DNA from: Aeromonas hydrophila subsp. hydrophila ATCC 7966
Lineage (GTDB): Bacteria; Pseudomonadota; Gammaproteobacteria; Enterobacterales; Aeromonadaceae
Length of the DNA: 64,000 nt
Direction: 5' to 3'
NCBI RefSeq assembly: GCF_000014805.1
Contig: NC_008570.1
Location: 1-64,000, forward strand
The notes beneath the pieces are model-generated. The model ran no database searches. It worked only from the letters and a program-made list of their open reading frames with translations, and was not told where the DNA came from. Below, piece by piece: positions 1-11,422 of the stretch. Positions within the stretch are counted from its first letter, which is position 1. Each line of letters starts with the position of its first letter. The translations under genes and the position numbers were made by a program.

Positions 1-222
1 ATATTTGGTTATATAAAATAACCGCTTCAGGTCTGGATCTTTGGTGCTCCTGTCGATGGATCTGGCTGTGGGTAACTTTGGGGATGAAATCGGATTCGGC
101 GCTGCTGGATCCTTGAAAGTCAAGGATCTTATTTGCTGGATCCGCGAGGTCGCGGCTAGAGATCCAGCCGCTAAAAACGTAGAATAGCCGGTCTTTAGTT
201 AATCAATCGACGGGAGTTTAGA
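1..222 (+). promoter_or_regulatory. dnaA upstream regulatory region, GATC-rich
   Basis: This is the leader of dnaA. Six GATC (Dam) sites start at 36, 59, 108, 125, 139 and 161, most inside repeated CTGGATC-like words. TGTGGGTAA at 67-75 differs by one base from a DnaA box. A weak sigma70-like pair is TAGAGA (157-162), a 17 bp spacer and TAGAAT (180-185). Clustered GATC sites and DnaA boxes before dnaA are known to mediate SeqA sequestration and DnaA autoregulation in enterics; that role here is inferred. I see no full oriC with an AT-rich unwinding element and box array, so the origin may lie just outside the window. Confidence 0.55.
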
Positions 223-1593
223 GTGACTGCTTCGCTATGGCAGCAGTGCCTTAACCGGCTGCAAGATGAGTTGCCCTCGGCAGAATTCAGCATGTGGATC
301 CGGCCGCTTCAAGCGGAGTTGAGTGACAATACTCTGACCCTGTATGCACCGAATCGCTTTGTTCTGGACTGGGTTCGAGACAAGTATCTCATCCGGGTGA
401 ACGGCATCATCAATGAACTCTGCGGGGTCGACGGCCCCACTCTGCGTTTTGACATCGGTAATCGTCCCCATCCCGTCGCGGTCGCCAGAGCGCCGGCGCG
501 GGGTGCGGATCCTGTGAATAACTCGCAGAAGAGCTGGGAAAGCAAGGCCGAGGCCAAACCCGAGCCGAACCACAAGAGCAACACCAACGTGAACTATACC
601 TTCGAGAATTTCGTCGAGGGTAAGTCCAACCAGTTGGCCCGTGCGGCTGCCCGTCAGGTTGCCGACAATCCGGGCGGGGCCTACAACCCGCTGTTCCTCT
701 ATGGCGGCACCGGTCTGGGCAAGACCCACCTGCTGCATGCCGTCGGCAACGCCATCAAGGAGCGCAAGCAGGACGCCAAGGTCATCTACATGCACTCCGA
801 ACGGTTTGTGCAGGACATGGTGAAGGCGCTGCAGAATAACGCCATTGAAGAGTTCAAGCGTTATTACCGTAGCGTCGATGCCCTGCTCATCGATGACATC
901 CAGTTCTTTGCCAACAAGGAGCGCTCCCAGGAGGAGTTTTTCCACACCTTCAACGCCCTGCTCGAAGGCAACCAGCAGATCATCCTGACCTCGGATCGTT
1001 ATCCGAAGGAGATCAACGGGGTGGAAGATCGTCTCAAGTCCCGCTTCGGCTGGGGCCTGACGGTGGCGATCGAGCCGCCGGAGCTGGAAACCCGGGTGGC
1101 GATCCTGATGCGCAAGGCGGACGAGAACCAGATCCACCTGCCGGACGAAGTGGCCTTCTTCATCGCCAAGCGGCTGCGCTCCAACGTGCGCGAGCTGGAA
1201 GGTGCCCTCAATCGGGTGATTGCCAACGCCAACTTCACCGGTCGGGCGATCAATATCGACTTCGTGCGCGAAGCGCTGCGCGACCTGCTGGCGCTGCAGG
1301 AGAAGCTGGTCACCATCGACAACATCCAGAAGACGGTGGCGGAGTACTACAAGATCAAGCTGGCGGATCTGCTCTCCAAGCGGCGTTCCCGCTCCGTTGC
1401 CCGCCCACGCCAGCTGGCGATGGCGCTGGCCAAGGAGCTGACCAACCATAGCTTGCCGGAGATAGGTGATGCCTTTGGTGGTCGTGACCACACTACCGTG
1501 CTTCATGCCTGCCGCAAGATCGAGCAGCTGAAGGAAGAGAGTCACGACATCAAGGAAGACTATTCCAACCTGATCCGTACCCTTTCTTCCTGA
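223..1593 (+). CDS. dnaA: Chromosomal replication initiator DnaA
   Basis: DnaA is the ATP-dependent initiator that binds DnaA boxes and opens oriC. The 456-residue product has the N-terminal oligomerisation domain, a variable linker (about 85-125), an AAA+ core with Walker [12 protein letters not shown] near residue 165 and Walker [10 protein letters not shown], and the C-terminal DNA-binding signature around [15 protein letters not shown]. The start is GTG at 223, preceded by CGGGAG at 211-216. It heads the dnaA-dnaN-recF-gyrB cluster. Its last codons are repeated in degenerate form downstream (see the 1561-1688 repeat). Length and motifs are complete. Confidence 0.98.
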   Translation: MTASLWQQCLNRLQDELPSAEFSMWIRPLQAELSDNTLTLYAPNRFVLDWVRDKYLIRVNGIINELCGVDGPTLRFDIGNRPHPVAVARAPARGADPVNNSQKSWESKAEAKPEPNHKSNTNVNYTFENFVEGKSNQLARAAARQVADNPGGAYNPLFLYGGTGLGKTHLLHAVGNAIKERKQDAKVIYMHSERFVQDMVKALQNNAIEEFKRYYRSVDALLIDDIQFFANKERSQEEFFHTFNALLEGNQQIILTSDRYPKEINGVEDRLKSRFGWGLTVAIEPPELETRVAILMRKADENQIHLPDEVAFFIAKRLRSNVRELEGALNRVIANANFTGRAINIDFVREALRDLLALQEKLVTIDNIQKTVAEYYKIKLADLLSKRRSRSVARPRQLAMALAKELTNHSLPEIGDAFGGRDHTTVLHACRKIEQLKEESHDIKEDYSNLIRTLSS

Positions 1594-1688
1594 CAACGGA
1601 ACGGAGTGGACAGATGCAGTTCGAATATTCCAACCTGATCCGAACCTTTTCCTCCTAATAACAACGGAGAGCACAGATGCAGCTCGAA
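1561..1688 (+). repeat. Degenerate tandem duplication spanning the dnaA/dnaN junction
   Basis: Two adjacent copies: 1561-1625 (65 nt) and 1626-1688 (63 nt). Each holds the last ten codons of dnaA, the intergenic Shine-Dalgarno region and the first codons of dnaN. The first 33 bases differ at only four positions. Copy 1 provides the real dnaA stop and copy 2 the real dnaN start. Between them sits a chimeric 14-codon frame, ATG 1614 to TAA 1658, reading MQFEYSNLIRTFSS, which is a dnaN-like start fused to a dnaA-like end. Confidence 0.9.
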
Positions 1689-2780
1689 ATTAGCCGTGAG
1701 GCCCTGTTACGTCCTCTGCAACTGGTGTCCGGTGCCCTCGGTGGCCGGCCGACCCTGCCAATCCTCGGCAACGTGCTGCTGGATGTCAGCAACGGTCTGC
1801 TGTCACTGACCGGGACCGACCTCGAAGTGGAGATGATCGGTCAGGTCTATCTCAACAGCGACAGTCAGGATGGCCGCACCACAGTGCCGGCGCGCAAGCT
1901 GCTGGACATCTGCCGCGGTCTGCCGGAGGGGGCGGACATTCGCCTCAATACCGAAGGTGAGCGCCTGATCATCCGTTCCGGCCGCTCCCGCTTCAACCTG
2001 TCGACCCTGCCGGCCACCGAATACCCGAACATCGAGGATTGGGAATCCGTGCTCGAGTTCGACATCGGCCAGCTGGAGCTGAAAAAGCTCATCGATGCCA
2101 CCCAGTTCTCCATGGCCAGCCAGGACGTGCGTTACTACCTGAACGGCATGCTGTTTGAGAGCGAGGGCCACGGCCTGCGTACCGTGGCGACCGACGGTCA
2201 CCGGCTGGCGACCTGCCGCCGCGAGGTGGTAACGGAATCGCTGCCCGATCATCAGGTCATCCTGCCGCGCAAGGGCGTGCTGGAACTGGTGCGCCTGCTG
2301 GAAGCGGAAGACAAGCCGGTACGGCTGCAGATCGGCCGCAGCAACCTGCGTGCCGCGCTGGATGGCTTCATCTTTACCTCCAAGCTGGTGGACGGTCGCT
2401 TCCCGGACTGGCGCCGCGTCATTCCGCGCAACAGCGACAAGGCCCTGATCGCCGGTCGTGAGGATCTGCGCCAGGCCTTTGCCCGTGCCGCCATCCTCTC
2501 CAACGAGAAATTCCGTGGGGTGCGTCTCAATCTGCAGGAAAACCTGCTGCGCATCACCGCCAACAACCCGGAACAGGAAGAAGCCGAAGAGCTGCTTGAC
2601 GTACAATACGAAGCCGGCGAGATGGAGATTGGTTTCAACGTCTCTTATGTGCTGGACGTGCTGAATACGTTAAAATGTGACCAAATCCGGATCAGCCTGA
2701 GCGATTCCATCAGCAGCGCCATTATTGAGGATTTTGACAGTCAGGATGCTCAGTACGTGGTAATGCCGATGCGGATCTAG
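1677..2780 (+). CDS. dnaN: DNA polymerase III beta sliding clamp
   Basis: The beta clamp encircles DNA and tethers polymerase III and other clamp-binding factors. The 367-residue length is typical, with three repeated clamp domains and the family-typical end QYVVMPMRI. The start ATG 1677 follows ACGGAG; a second copy of this start region lies at 1614 but runs into a stop after 14 codons. recF follows two bases after the stop, so the genes are co-transcribed. The ending region is normal and the fold complete. Confidence 0.98.
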   Translation: MQLEISREALLRPLQLVSGALGGRPTLPILGNVLLDVSNGLLSLTGTDLEVEMIGQVYLNSDSQDGRTTVPARKLLDICRGLPEGADIRLNTEGERLIIRSGRSRFNLSTLPATEYPNIEDWESVLEFDIGQLELKKLIDATQFSMASQDVRYYLNGMLFESEGHGLRTVATDGHRLATCRREVVTESLPDHQVILPRKGVLELVRLLEAEDKPVRLQIGRSNLRAALDGFIFTSKLVDGRFPDWRRVIPRNSDKALIAGREDLRQAFARAAILSNEKFRGVRLNLQENLLRITANNPEQEEAEELLDVQYEAGEMEIGFNVSYVLDVLNTLKCDQIRISLSDSISSAIIEDFDSQDAQYVVMPMRI

Positions 2781-2782
2781 TC

Positions 2783-6294
<3,512 letters not shown>

Positions 6295-6316
6295 TTCGAC
6301 GCTGTCAGCTCGATAT

Positions 6317-6350
6317 AAAAAAGCCGCTCCCTGTGAGCGGCTTTTTTTTT
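6317..6350 (+). terminator. Rho-independent terminator after gyrB
   Basis: The stem AAAAAAGCCGCTC / GAGCGGCTTTTTT with a five-base loop is followed by a continuous T run to 6350. It ends the dnaA-dnaN-recF-gyrB transcript 22 bases after the gyrB stop. The A run on the other side could also serve the opposite strand. Confidence 0.92.
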
Positions 6351-6368
6351 CTGGCGAAGGAGGTGGCA

Positions 6369-6384
6369 CGTTCCACGTGAAACA
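6369..6384. promoter_or_regulatory. parS-like ParB binding site (downstream of gyrB)
   Basis: CGTTCCACGTGAAACA matches the parS core TTCCACGTGAAACA, with the outer T replaced by C. It lies between the gyrB terminator and the convergent VOC gene, outside coding sequence. Confidence 0.8.
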
Positions 6385-6408
6385 TGGCTCCGTCTTGATA
6401 GTGCCGGC

Positions 6409-6786
6409 TCAGCCCAGTTCGGGGGCCGGGCAGTAGAGGCGCAGACGATGGCCATCCGGATCGAGCGCCATGCAGGTGTAGCCAAACTCCATCCGGGTCG
6501 GCGCCTGGATCAGGGTGAGCCCGCGTGCCTGCCACTCGGCAGACTGTCTATCGACCGCGGTATCATTGGGGAGGGCGAAGGCCAGCTCCATGGCCCCGGC
6601 CGTTTGGGTCACGGCAGGCTCGACCGTGGCGCTGGACCAAAGTGCCAGTCTGGCGCCCGATTCGAACACGAACATGGCAAAGGTGGGGGACTCCTCCACC
6701 GGTGGGCGTCCGAACAGCTCGCGATAGAAGAGCGTGCTGCGAGCCGGGTTGGCAACATAGAGGATGGTGAACTGGGGGACTAACAT
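6409..6786 (-). CDS. VOC (glyoxalase/bleomycin-resistance fold) family protein
   Basis: A 125-residue single vicinal-oxygen-chelate protein. The start MLVPQFTILYV, the phrase YRELFG and the end FGYTCMALDPDGHRLRLYCP follow the VOC beta-alpha-beta-beta-beta pattern. Such proteins bind metal and act as lyases, dioxygenases or drug-binding proteins; the substrate cannot be told. The WYL regulator lies 66 bases upstream on the same strand and may control it, which would fit DeoR/YafY regulator plus VOC pairs. Confidence 0.8.
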   Translation of the reverse strand: MLVPQFTILYVANPARSTLFYRELFGRPPVEESPTFAMFVFESGARLALWSSATVEPAVTQTAGAMELAFALPNDTAVDRQSAEWQARGLTLIQAPTRMEFGYTCMALDPDGHRLRLYCPAPELG

Positions 6787-6852
6787 GGTGATGCTCCTTG
6801 CTGATGAGATGGCGCATCGGCGCCGACCCCGTCAGCATGGCGCTGCCTGCTG

Positions 6853-7557
6853 TCAGTTTCTGTCAGCAATGAATCTGGGCTGCGGGATCTGCTGGCTGGC
6901 GCGCCACTCCTTGAGCAGCCGCCCCCGGTTGCCCGGATAAGGTTCCGCCTCCAGCCGCATCGCGCTGATCCTGTCCACCCGAAAGTGACGAAAGTCCTGG
7001 CGCAGCTCGCACCAGGCCACCAGTACCCGCACCTGGTCGAAGTAGCCGAGGGCACAGGGCCAGACGGTGCGCTCCGAACTCTCCTCCTTGAGATCCCGAT
7101 AGTTCAGGGTCACCTTGCGCTGCTGGCGGATGGCGCTGCGCAGCGGAGCCTCATCGACGGGGCTGTCACCGCGAGAGGTGCCGATCAGCAGGGCATTGGC
7201 ATGCAGCTGTTGGCGATAGTCGGCGGGTAGCACGGCCTCTATCTTGGCCAGCGCGCTGCTGGCGGCGGTACTGAGGGCATGGTCGGCATGGGCCGCCACC
7301 CAGCGTGAGCCCAGCACCAGCGCATCCAGCTCCTCTTCGCTGAACATCAGCGGCGGCAGCATGAAGCCAGGGCGCAGCACATAGCCGATGCCCGCTTCCC
7401 CCTCGATGTGGGCGCCCTGTGCCTGCAGGGTGGCGATATCCCGATAGAGGGTGCGCAGGCTGATGCCAAGCTGGCTGGCCAGCTCGCTGCCGGTGATGGC
7501 GTAGCGGTGGCCGCGCAGCAGTTGCAGCAGGGCCAGCAGGCGTTCTGAACGGGACAT
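6853..7557 (-). CDS. YafY-type helix-turn-helix WYL-domain transcriptional regulator
   Basis: A 234-residue regulator with an N-terminal DeoR-like HTH (MSRSERLLALLQLL...SLRTLYRDIATL) and a C-terminal WYL-type ligand-sensing domain (KVTLNYRDL...VLVAWCELRQDFRHFRVDRI). I chose ATG 7557 because GAGGAG sits eight bases upstream; a TTG at 7572 would add five residues. It is probably co-transcribed with the VOC gene downstream and is divergent from the Hsp20 pair. The ligand is unknown. Confidence 0.85.
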   Translation of the reverse strand: MSRSERLLALLQLLRGHRYAITGSELASQLGISLRTLYRDIATLQAQGAHIEGEAGIGYVLRPGFMLPPLMFSEEELDALVLGSRWVAAHADHALSTAASSALAKIEAVLPADYRQQLHANALLIGTSRGDSPVDEAPLRSAIRQQRKVTLNYRDLKEESSERTVWPCALGYFDQVRVLVAWCELRQDFRHFRVDRISAMRLEAEPYPGNRGRLLKEWRASQQIPQPRFIADRN

Positions 7558-7667
7558 GATGTGGCTCCTCAAGATCTCCGCTCAGGGTGCCATGTTGTGA
7601 CTGGGGGAGAAAGTTGAATGTGGAAAAGGCCTGCAACGGGCGACGAGAAGATTTTTCGGTCAGGGCT

Positions 7668-7695
7668 CTTGAAAGCCGAAAGTGGGCCCCTATAT
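7668..7695 (+). promoter_or_regulatory. Sigma32 (heat-shock) promoter of the Hsp20 pair
   Basis: CTTGAAA (7668-7674) and CCCCTATAT (7687-7695) are separated by 12 bases. This fits the RpoH consensus CTTGAAA-N11-16-CCCCATNT closely. Transcription would begin about 85-90 bases before the first hsp20 start, leaving a leader that ends in the thermometer-like hairpin. Confidence 0.88.
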
Positions 7696-7764
7696 AGATA
7701 ACAAGGCCGGAACGCTCGACAGAGGTTTCGACCAGGCGCCCGTCCATCTGGAGGGCAAACAATC

Positions 7765-7791
7765 AGTTATCGCTCAAAAGAGGATAATACT
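7765..7791 (+). promoter_or_regulatory. ROSE-like RNA thermometer before the first hsp20 gene
   Basis: The leader forms TTATC-G-CTC, loop AAAA, GAG-GATAA, pairing across the Shine-Dalgarno AGAGGA (7780-7785) with G7772 bulged. The strand opposite the SD contains TCGCT (7770-7774), the U(U/C)GCU signature of ROSE thermometers. Temperature-controlled melting is inferred from this match and the Hsp20 context. Confidence 0.75.
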
Positions 7792-8205
7792 ATGCGTTCT
7801 ATCGACTTTTCTCCGCTCTATCGTTCTGCCATCGGTTTCGATCGTCTGGCCAATCTCATCGAATCTGCGGCCAGCAATGGCAATGCCGGTTATCCCCCCT
7901 ACAACATCGAGCAGCTGGGTGACAGCGACTACCGCATCAGCATGGCGGTGGCGGGCTTTACCCAGGAAGAGCTGGAGCTGAGCTTCCAGGAAAATCTGCT
8001 GACGGTGAAGGGCAACAAGCAGGCCGATACCGAGCGCAACTACCTCTACCAAGGCATAGCCGAACGCGGTTTCGAGCGTCGCTTCCAGCTGGCTGACTAT
8101 GTGCGGGTGAAGGGGGCCGATCTGAAAAACGGTCTGCTTCACATCGACCTGGTGCGCGAAGTGCCCGAGGCGATGAAGCCCCGCAAGATCGAGATCAACG
8201 GCTGA
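7792..8205 (+). CDS. ibpA: Small heat-shock protein IbpA-like (Hsp20)
   Basis: A 137-residue alpha-crystallin-domain chaperone that binds aggregating proteins and hands them to DnaK/ClpB. It starts [19 protein letters not shown] as in IbpA/IbpB. The core shows YPPYNIE, a [13 protein letters not shown] strand, the conserved [18 protein letters not shown] stretch, and the C-terminal IEI tail motif (KPRKIEING). Expression is likely by sigma32 plus the leader hairpin. A paralogue lies 92 bases downstream. Confidence 0.92.
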   Translation: MRSIDFSPLYRSAIGFDRLANLIESAASNGNAGYPPYNIEQLGDSDYRISMAVAGFTQEELELSFQENLLTVKGNKQADTERNYLYQGIAERGFERRFQLADYVRVKGADLKNGLLHIDLVREVPEAMKPRKIEING

Positions 8206-8271
8206 TAGCCTGACCTCATTGAATTGTTGACGTTTCCCGGGTGCCGATGACGGGCCCGTGGAGAAGTGAAA

Positions 8272-8294
8272 CCTGTTGCTTATAGAAGGATAGG
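8272..8294 (+). promoter_or_regulatory. ROSE-like RNA thermometer before the second hsp20 gene
   Basis: CCTGTTGCT (8272-8280) can pair with AAGGATAGG (8286-8294) around a short loop, leaving G8278 bulged and hiding the Shine-Dalgarno AAGGA. TTGCT is again the U(U/C)GCU ROSE signature. I see no separate sigma32 promoter in 8206-8271, so this gene is probably read from the upstream promoter with its own translational control. Confidence 0.7.
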
Positions 8295-8297
8295 ATT

Positions 8298-8735
8298 ATG
8301 CGTAACCTCGATTTTTCTCATCTCTATTCCAACGCCGTCGGCTTCGAGCGGATGGCCCGTGAGCTGGAAGGTCTGTTCGAGCAGAAGACCGCCGCTTACC
8401 CCCCGTACAACATCGAAAAGCGCGATCAGGACGGCTATCGCATCACGGTTGCCGTGGCTGGCTTCGAGCGCGAAGAGCTGGAGCTGGAGACCGAAAACGG
8501 CACCCTCAAGGTGAAGGGGCGCAAGGCCGCCACCGATGAGCGCCAGTTCCTCCATCAGGGGATCGCCGAGCGCGACTTCGAGCTCGCCTTCAAGCTGAGC
8601 CAGCACGTGGAAGTGCAGGGCGCCAAGCTGGAGCATGGGCTGCTGACCATCGATCTGGCACGCGAGCTGCCAGAGGCGCTCAAGCCCCGTGCCATCCCCA
8701 TCGGCAAGCCCGAGCAGCTGGCACTGCCCGGTTAA
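8298..8735 (+). CDS. ibpB: Small heat-shock protein IbpA/IbpB-like (Hsp20)
   Basis: A 145-residue alpha-crystallin chaperone, paralogous to the preceding gene: MRNLDFSHLYSNAVGFERM, YPPYNIEKRD, HQGIAERDFELAFKLSQHVEV, and KPRAIPI as the C-terminal I-x-I motif. IbpA and IbpB normally co-assemble. Symbols are assigned by order only, since both resemble IbpA. A bidirectional-looking terminator follows immediately. Confidence 0.88.
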   Translation: MRNLDFSHLYSNAVGFERMARELEGLFEQKTAAYPPYNIEKRDQDGYRITVAVAGFEREELELETENGTLKVKGRKAATDERQFLHQGIAERDFELAFKLSQHVEVQGAKLEHGLLTIDLARELPEALKPRAIPIGKPEQLALPG

Positions 8736-8755
8736 GCAAACCGGCGCGCGATAAA

Positions 8756-8791
8756 CAAGAGAGGCCTGCATGTGCAGGCCTCTCTGTTTTT
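8756..8791. terminator. Terminator between the hsp20 pair and avtA
   Basis: The inverted repeat AGAGAGGCCTGCA / TGCAGGCCTCTCT (8758-8785, loop TG) is followed by GTTTTTG on the + strand and preceded by AAACA on the other. It probably serves the hsp20 operon and may also end the convergent avtA transcript. Confidence 0.85.
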
Positions 8792-8808
8792 GTATCGCCG
8801 AACTGGGC

Positions 8809-10059
8809 TTAGCCGGCGTAGAGGGCGTTGATCTCGTCGGCCAGGATGGCGATGCCGCGCCGCACCAGCTCCTCGCTCTGGGAGTAGTTGAGGCGGATAC
8901 ACTCCTGGCTGTGGCGCCACTCTGGGTCGTCAATGCCGGGGAAGAAGTAGTGGCCCGGCACGATCAGCAGGTTCTTCGCCTTCAGTCGCTCGTACAGCTC
9001 CTGACAGTGGATCGGCAGGCCTTCGAACCAGAGCCAGAGGAAGAGGGCGCCTTCCGGCTTGTGGATGTGGAAGCGGGGATCCGGGATCGCCTCGCGCAGC
9101 AGTTGCACCGCCAGCTCCGCCTTCTGCCTATAGAAGGGTTTCACCACCTGCTCGCTGAGGGCGATGATCTCACCGCTCTCGATCATCGGAATGGTGATGG
9201 CGGGCCCCAGACTGCCCGGCGCCAGATTGATGATACCGCTCAGGTTGGTGATGGCCTGAATGATCTTCTCGTCGGCGATGACGATGCCGCAGCGAGTGCC
9301 CGGCAGGCCGAGCTTGGAGAGACTCATGCAGAGGATGGTATTGGCGTTCCAGAACGGCTTGGCCTCGCTGAAGATGATGCCCGGGAAGGGGACGCCGTAG
9401 GCGTTGTCGATCAGCAGTGGAATGCCCTTGTCGCGGGCAATCTGATCGAGGTGTTCGATCTCTTCATCGGTCAGCACGTTGCCGGTGGGGTTGGTGGGGC
9501 GGGAGACGCAGATCACCCCGATGTCGTCACCCACCTGCAGGCTCTCGAAGTCCACGTGGTACTTGAACTGGCCGTCGGCCAGCTTCTCTATGGTGGGCTT
9601 GTAGGCCACGAAGTAGTCGTCCGCCAGTGCCGAGTCGGCATAGCCGATGTACTCGGGGGCGAGCGGGAACAGCACCTTCTTCTTGCGGCCATCGGCAAAT
9701 TCGCCCGCCAGCAGGTTGAACAGATAGAAGAAGGCGTTCTGGCTGCCGTTGGTCAGGGCGATATTGCGGGCAGAGATGTCCCAGCCCAGCTCCTTGCTGA
9801 GCAGGGCCGCCAGCGCCTTGGTAAACCTGTCCTTGCCCTGGGGGCCATCGTAGTTGGCCATCGCCTTCACCAGCTCACCGTTGTCGAGCAGGCTCTTGGC
9901 CTCGGCCTGGAAGCGTTCCAGCATGGCGGGGATGGGGGCCGGGTTGCCGCCACCCAGCATGATGGCGTCCGGATTGGTCAGCCCCTGATTAAGGTCATCC
10001 ATGAGTTGGGTAATACCGGCATGGCGAGTGAACTTCTCGCCGAACAAGGAAAATTCCAT
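8809..10059 (-). CDS. avtA: Valine--pyruvate aminotransferase
   Basis: AvtA is a PLP enzyme that converts valine and pyruvate to 2-ketoisovalerate and alanine (class I/II aminotransferase fold). At 416 residues it matches the family. It begins MEFSLFGEKF and has LGGGNPAPIP, the substrate-binding SRPTNPTGNV, the PLP-lysine loop SLSKLGLPGTRCG, and the C-terminal GALFLWLWFEGLPI. It is monocistronic and converges on the hsp20 pair. Confidence 0.93.
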   Translation of the reverse strand: MEFSLFGEKFTRHAGITQLMDDLNQGLTNPDAIMLGGGNPAPIPAMLERFQAEAKSLLDNGELVKAMANYDGPQGKDRFTKALAALLSKELGWDISARNIALTNGSQNAFFYLFNLLAGEFADGRKKKVLFPLAPEYIGYADSALADDYFVAYKPTIEKLADGQFKYHVDFESLQVGDDIGVICVSRPTNPTGNVLTDEEIEHLDQIARDKGIPLLIDNAYGVPFPGIIFSEAKPFWNANTILCMSLSKLGLPGTRCGIVIADEKIIQAITNLSGIINLAPGSLGPAITIPMIESGEIIALSEQVVKPFYRQKAELAVQLLREAIPDPRFHIHKPEGALFLWLWFEGLPIHCQELYERLKAKNLLIVPGHYFFPGIDDPEWRHSQECIRLNYSQSEELVRRGIAILADEINALYAG

Positions 10060-10141
10060 TCGGTGACAGATCCAGAGTCAGTTACGGGGGAGCTAGCACC
10101 ATAGCTCAGTTTAAAAGCGGGTGTCGATCAAAAAAATGGGA

Positions 10142-10157
10142 CGTTCCACGTGGAACA
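10142..10157. promoter_or_regulatory. parS-like ParB binding site (upstream of avtA)
   Basis: CGTTCCACGTGGAACA retains the parS core TTCCACGTGGAACA with one outer mismatch. It lies in the non-coding gap between avtA and the small exported protein gene. Confidence 0.8.
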
Positions 10158-10225
10158 GCAGACAAAAATTAAGCGTGGTGAAAATGACCACTTGTTGGTT
10201 CAATCCTGACTACTGGATGTTTTCC

Positions 10226-10239
10226 AACTGGCGCCAGTT
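10226..10239. promoter_or_regulatory. Perfect 14-bp palindrome in the avtA/small-gene gap
   Basis: AACTGGCGCCAGTT is perfectly symmetrical and sits before an AT-rich stretch (10246-10270) in the 283-base gap between divergent genes. It looks like a dimeric regulator's operator; the regulator is not identified. Confidence 0.4.
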
Positions 10240-10342
10240 TCCATCTAAAAATTATTAATTTAAACAAAATCATGTCGTTATAGATGTGGCACAACAATTG
10301 GAATAGCTATCTGGTCATCTCAACCACACCGGAGCACACCAG

Positions 10343-10576
10343 ATGAAAATCCTGATCGCAACCTTGATCGCCAGCAGCCTGAGCCTGAACGTCATGGCCG
10401 ACGAGTACCCCAGACCCGAACTGGACAGCGCCAAGCTGGCGCAAGAGATAGCGGCCCAGCAGCAGCAGGCCTCCCATGCGGTGATGGAGGAGGCGATCCA
10501 CAACCTCAAGCCGCTGGCGCTGGAGACCCTGGTGGTGGAGGCGAGCTCGGCCGATGCGACTCACCCCGAGAGTTGA
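10343..10576 (+). CDS. Small exported protein of unknown function
   Basis: A 77-residue product beginning with a clear signal peptide (MKILIATLIASSLSLNVMA, cleavage likely after ADA-like VMA). The mature part of about 58 residues is acidic and helical, with AAQQQQASHAVMEEAIHNLKPL. No cysteines and no known domain are visible. Its 3' end overlaps the convergent AraC-family gene by 71 bases. GGAG (10331-10334) precedes the ATG by eight bases. I do not recognise the family. Confidence 0.6.
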   Translation: MKILIATLIASSLSLNVMADEYPRPELDSAKLAQEIAAQQQQASHAVMEEAIHNLKPLALETLVVEASSADATHPES

Positions 10577-11330
10577 GATAGCGCAGCGGGGTCTGCCCCG
10601 TGTGCTGTCTGAAGAAGCTGATGAAGGCGCTGTCGCTGGCGAACTCCAGCGTTGCCGCCACCCGGCTGATGGGTTCGGCCTCGGCCAGCAGCTCCAGCGC
10701 CCGCAACAGTCGCCACTGCTGGCGCCAGGCCTGGTAGCTCATGCCGGTCTCCCGCATGAAGATACGACCTATGGTCTTGTCACTGGCACCCACCCGTTCG
10801 GCCAGCCGGTTGAGCCGATCGGGCAGGGTGTCGCCCCGCTTCACTTCCTGCAGCCAGCCGGCCAGACGTGGGTCTGACGGCAGCGGCAACTGCCAGGATT
10901 CCCGCGGCGCTTGCGCCAGCTCTTCCTGCAACAGCGCCAGCGTGCAATGTTGCTCCGCTGCCGGTTTGTCCCACGGCCAGATCGCCATCCGCTCGATGAT
11001 CTCCCGCAGCAGCGGGTTGACCGCCAGCACCGCCATCTCGGTCGGCAAGCCGGGCTCCGGCTGGAAGTAGAGGGAGCGATACGCCACCACTCCGCGCATC
11101 AGCACCCGATGGGGCAGGCCTGCCGGCAGCCAGGCCGCCCGTGTCGGCGGCAGCAGGCAGACCTGATCGTCCAGCTCTATGGTCATGCAGCCGGCCTGGG
11201 CGAACAGCAGCTGATGACGCTTGTGCTGATGGCGACCGGAGTCGTGCCAGCCGAGGGCGGAGGCAATCCCGATGGCGCTGCCATCGTGCTGATCCGGGTC
11301 AAAAGGGTGATCGGGAAGAATAAAAGCCAT
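10506..11330 (-). CDS. AraC-family transcriptional regulator
   Basis: A 274-residue regulator with an N-terminal cupin-like sensing domain (GRHQHKRHQLLFAQAG...LPPTRAAWLPAGLPHRV) and a C-terminal double-HTH AraC domain (RLAERVGASDKTIGRIFMRETGMSYQAW..., DSAFISFFRQHTGQTPLRY). The proline-rich tail after LNSRGE overlaps the small exported gene and may be dispensable. It is divergent from an MFS exporter and shares a 10-bp inverted repeat with it, so it probably regulates that exporter. Confidence 0.88.
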   Translation of the reverse strand: MAFILPDHPFDPDQHDGSAIGIASALGWHDSGRHQHKRHQLLFAQAGCMTIELDDQVCLLPPTRAAWLPAGLPHRVLMRGVVAYRSLYFQPEPGLPTEMAVLAVNPLLREIIERMAIWPWDKPAAEQHCTLALLQEELAQAPRESWQLPLPSDPRLAGWLQEVKRGDTLPDRLNRLAERVGASDKTIGRIFMRETGMSYQAWRQQWRLLRALELLAEAEPISRVAATLEFASDSAFISFFRQHTGQTPLRYLNSRGESHRPSSPPPPGSPAPAA

Positions 11331-11331
11331 G

Positions 11332-11376
11332 TGTCCGATTATTGATGTTTATAGTTCTGTTTATTGTAATCGGACA
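11332..11376. promoter_or_regulatory. Inverted-repeat operator between AraC regulator and MFS gene
   Basis: TGTCCGATTA (11332-11341) and TAATCGGACA (11367-11376) are exact inverted 10-mers separated by 25 bases, in the 92-base gap between divergent genes. The first half lies directly before the regulator's ATG. The arrangement suggests shared or autoregulatory control by the AraC protein. Confidence 0.6.
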
Positions 11377-11422
11377 ATCGGCATCACTCTAGAATGACGG
11401 CCTCTTGTGAAGGAGGTTTGTC

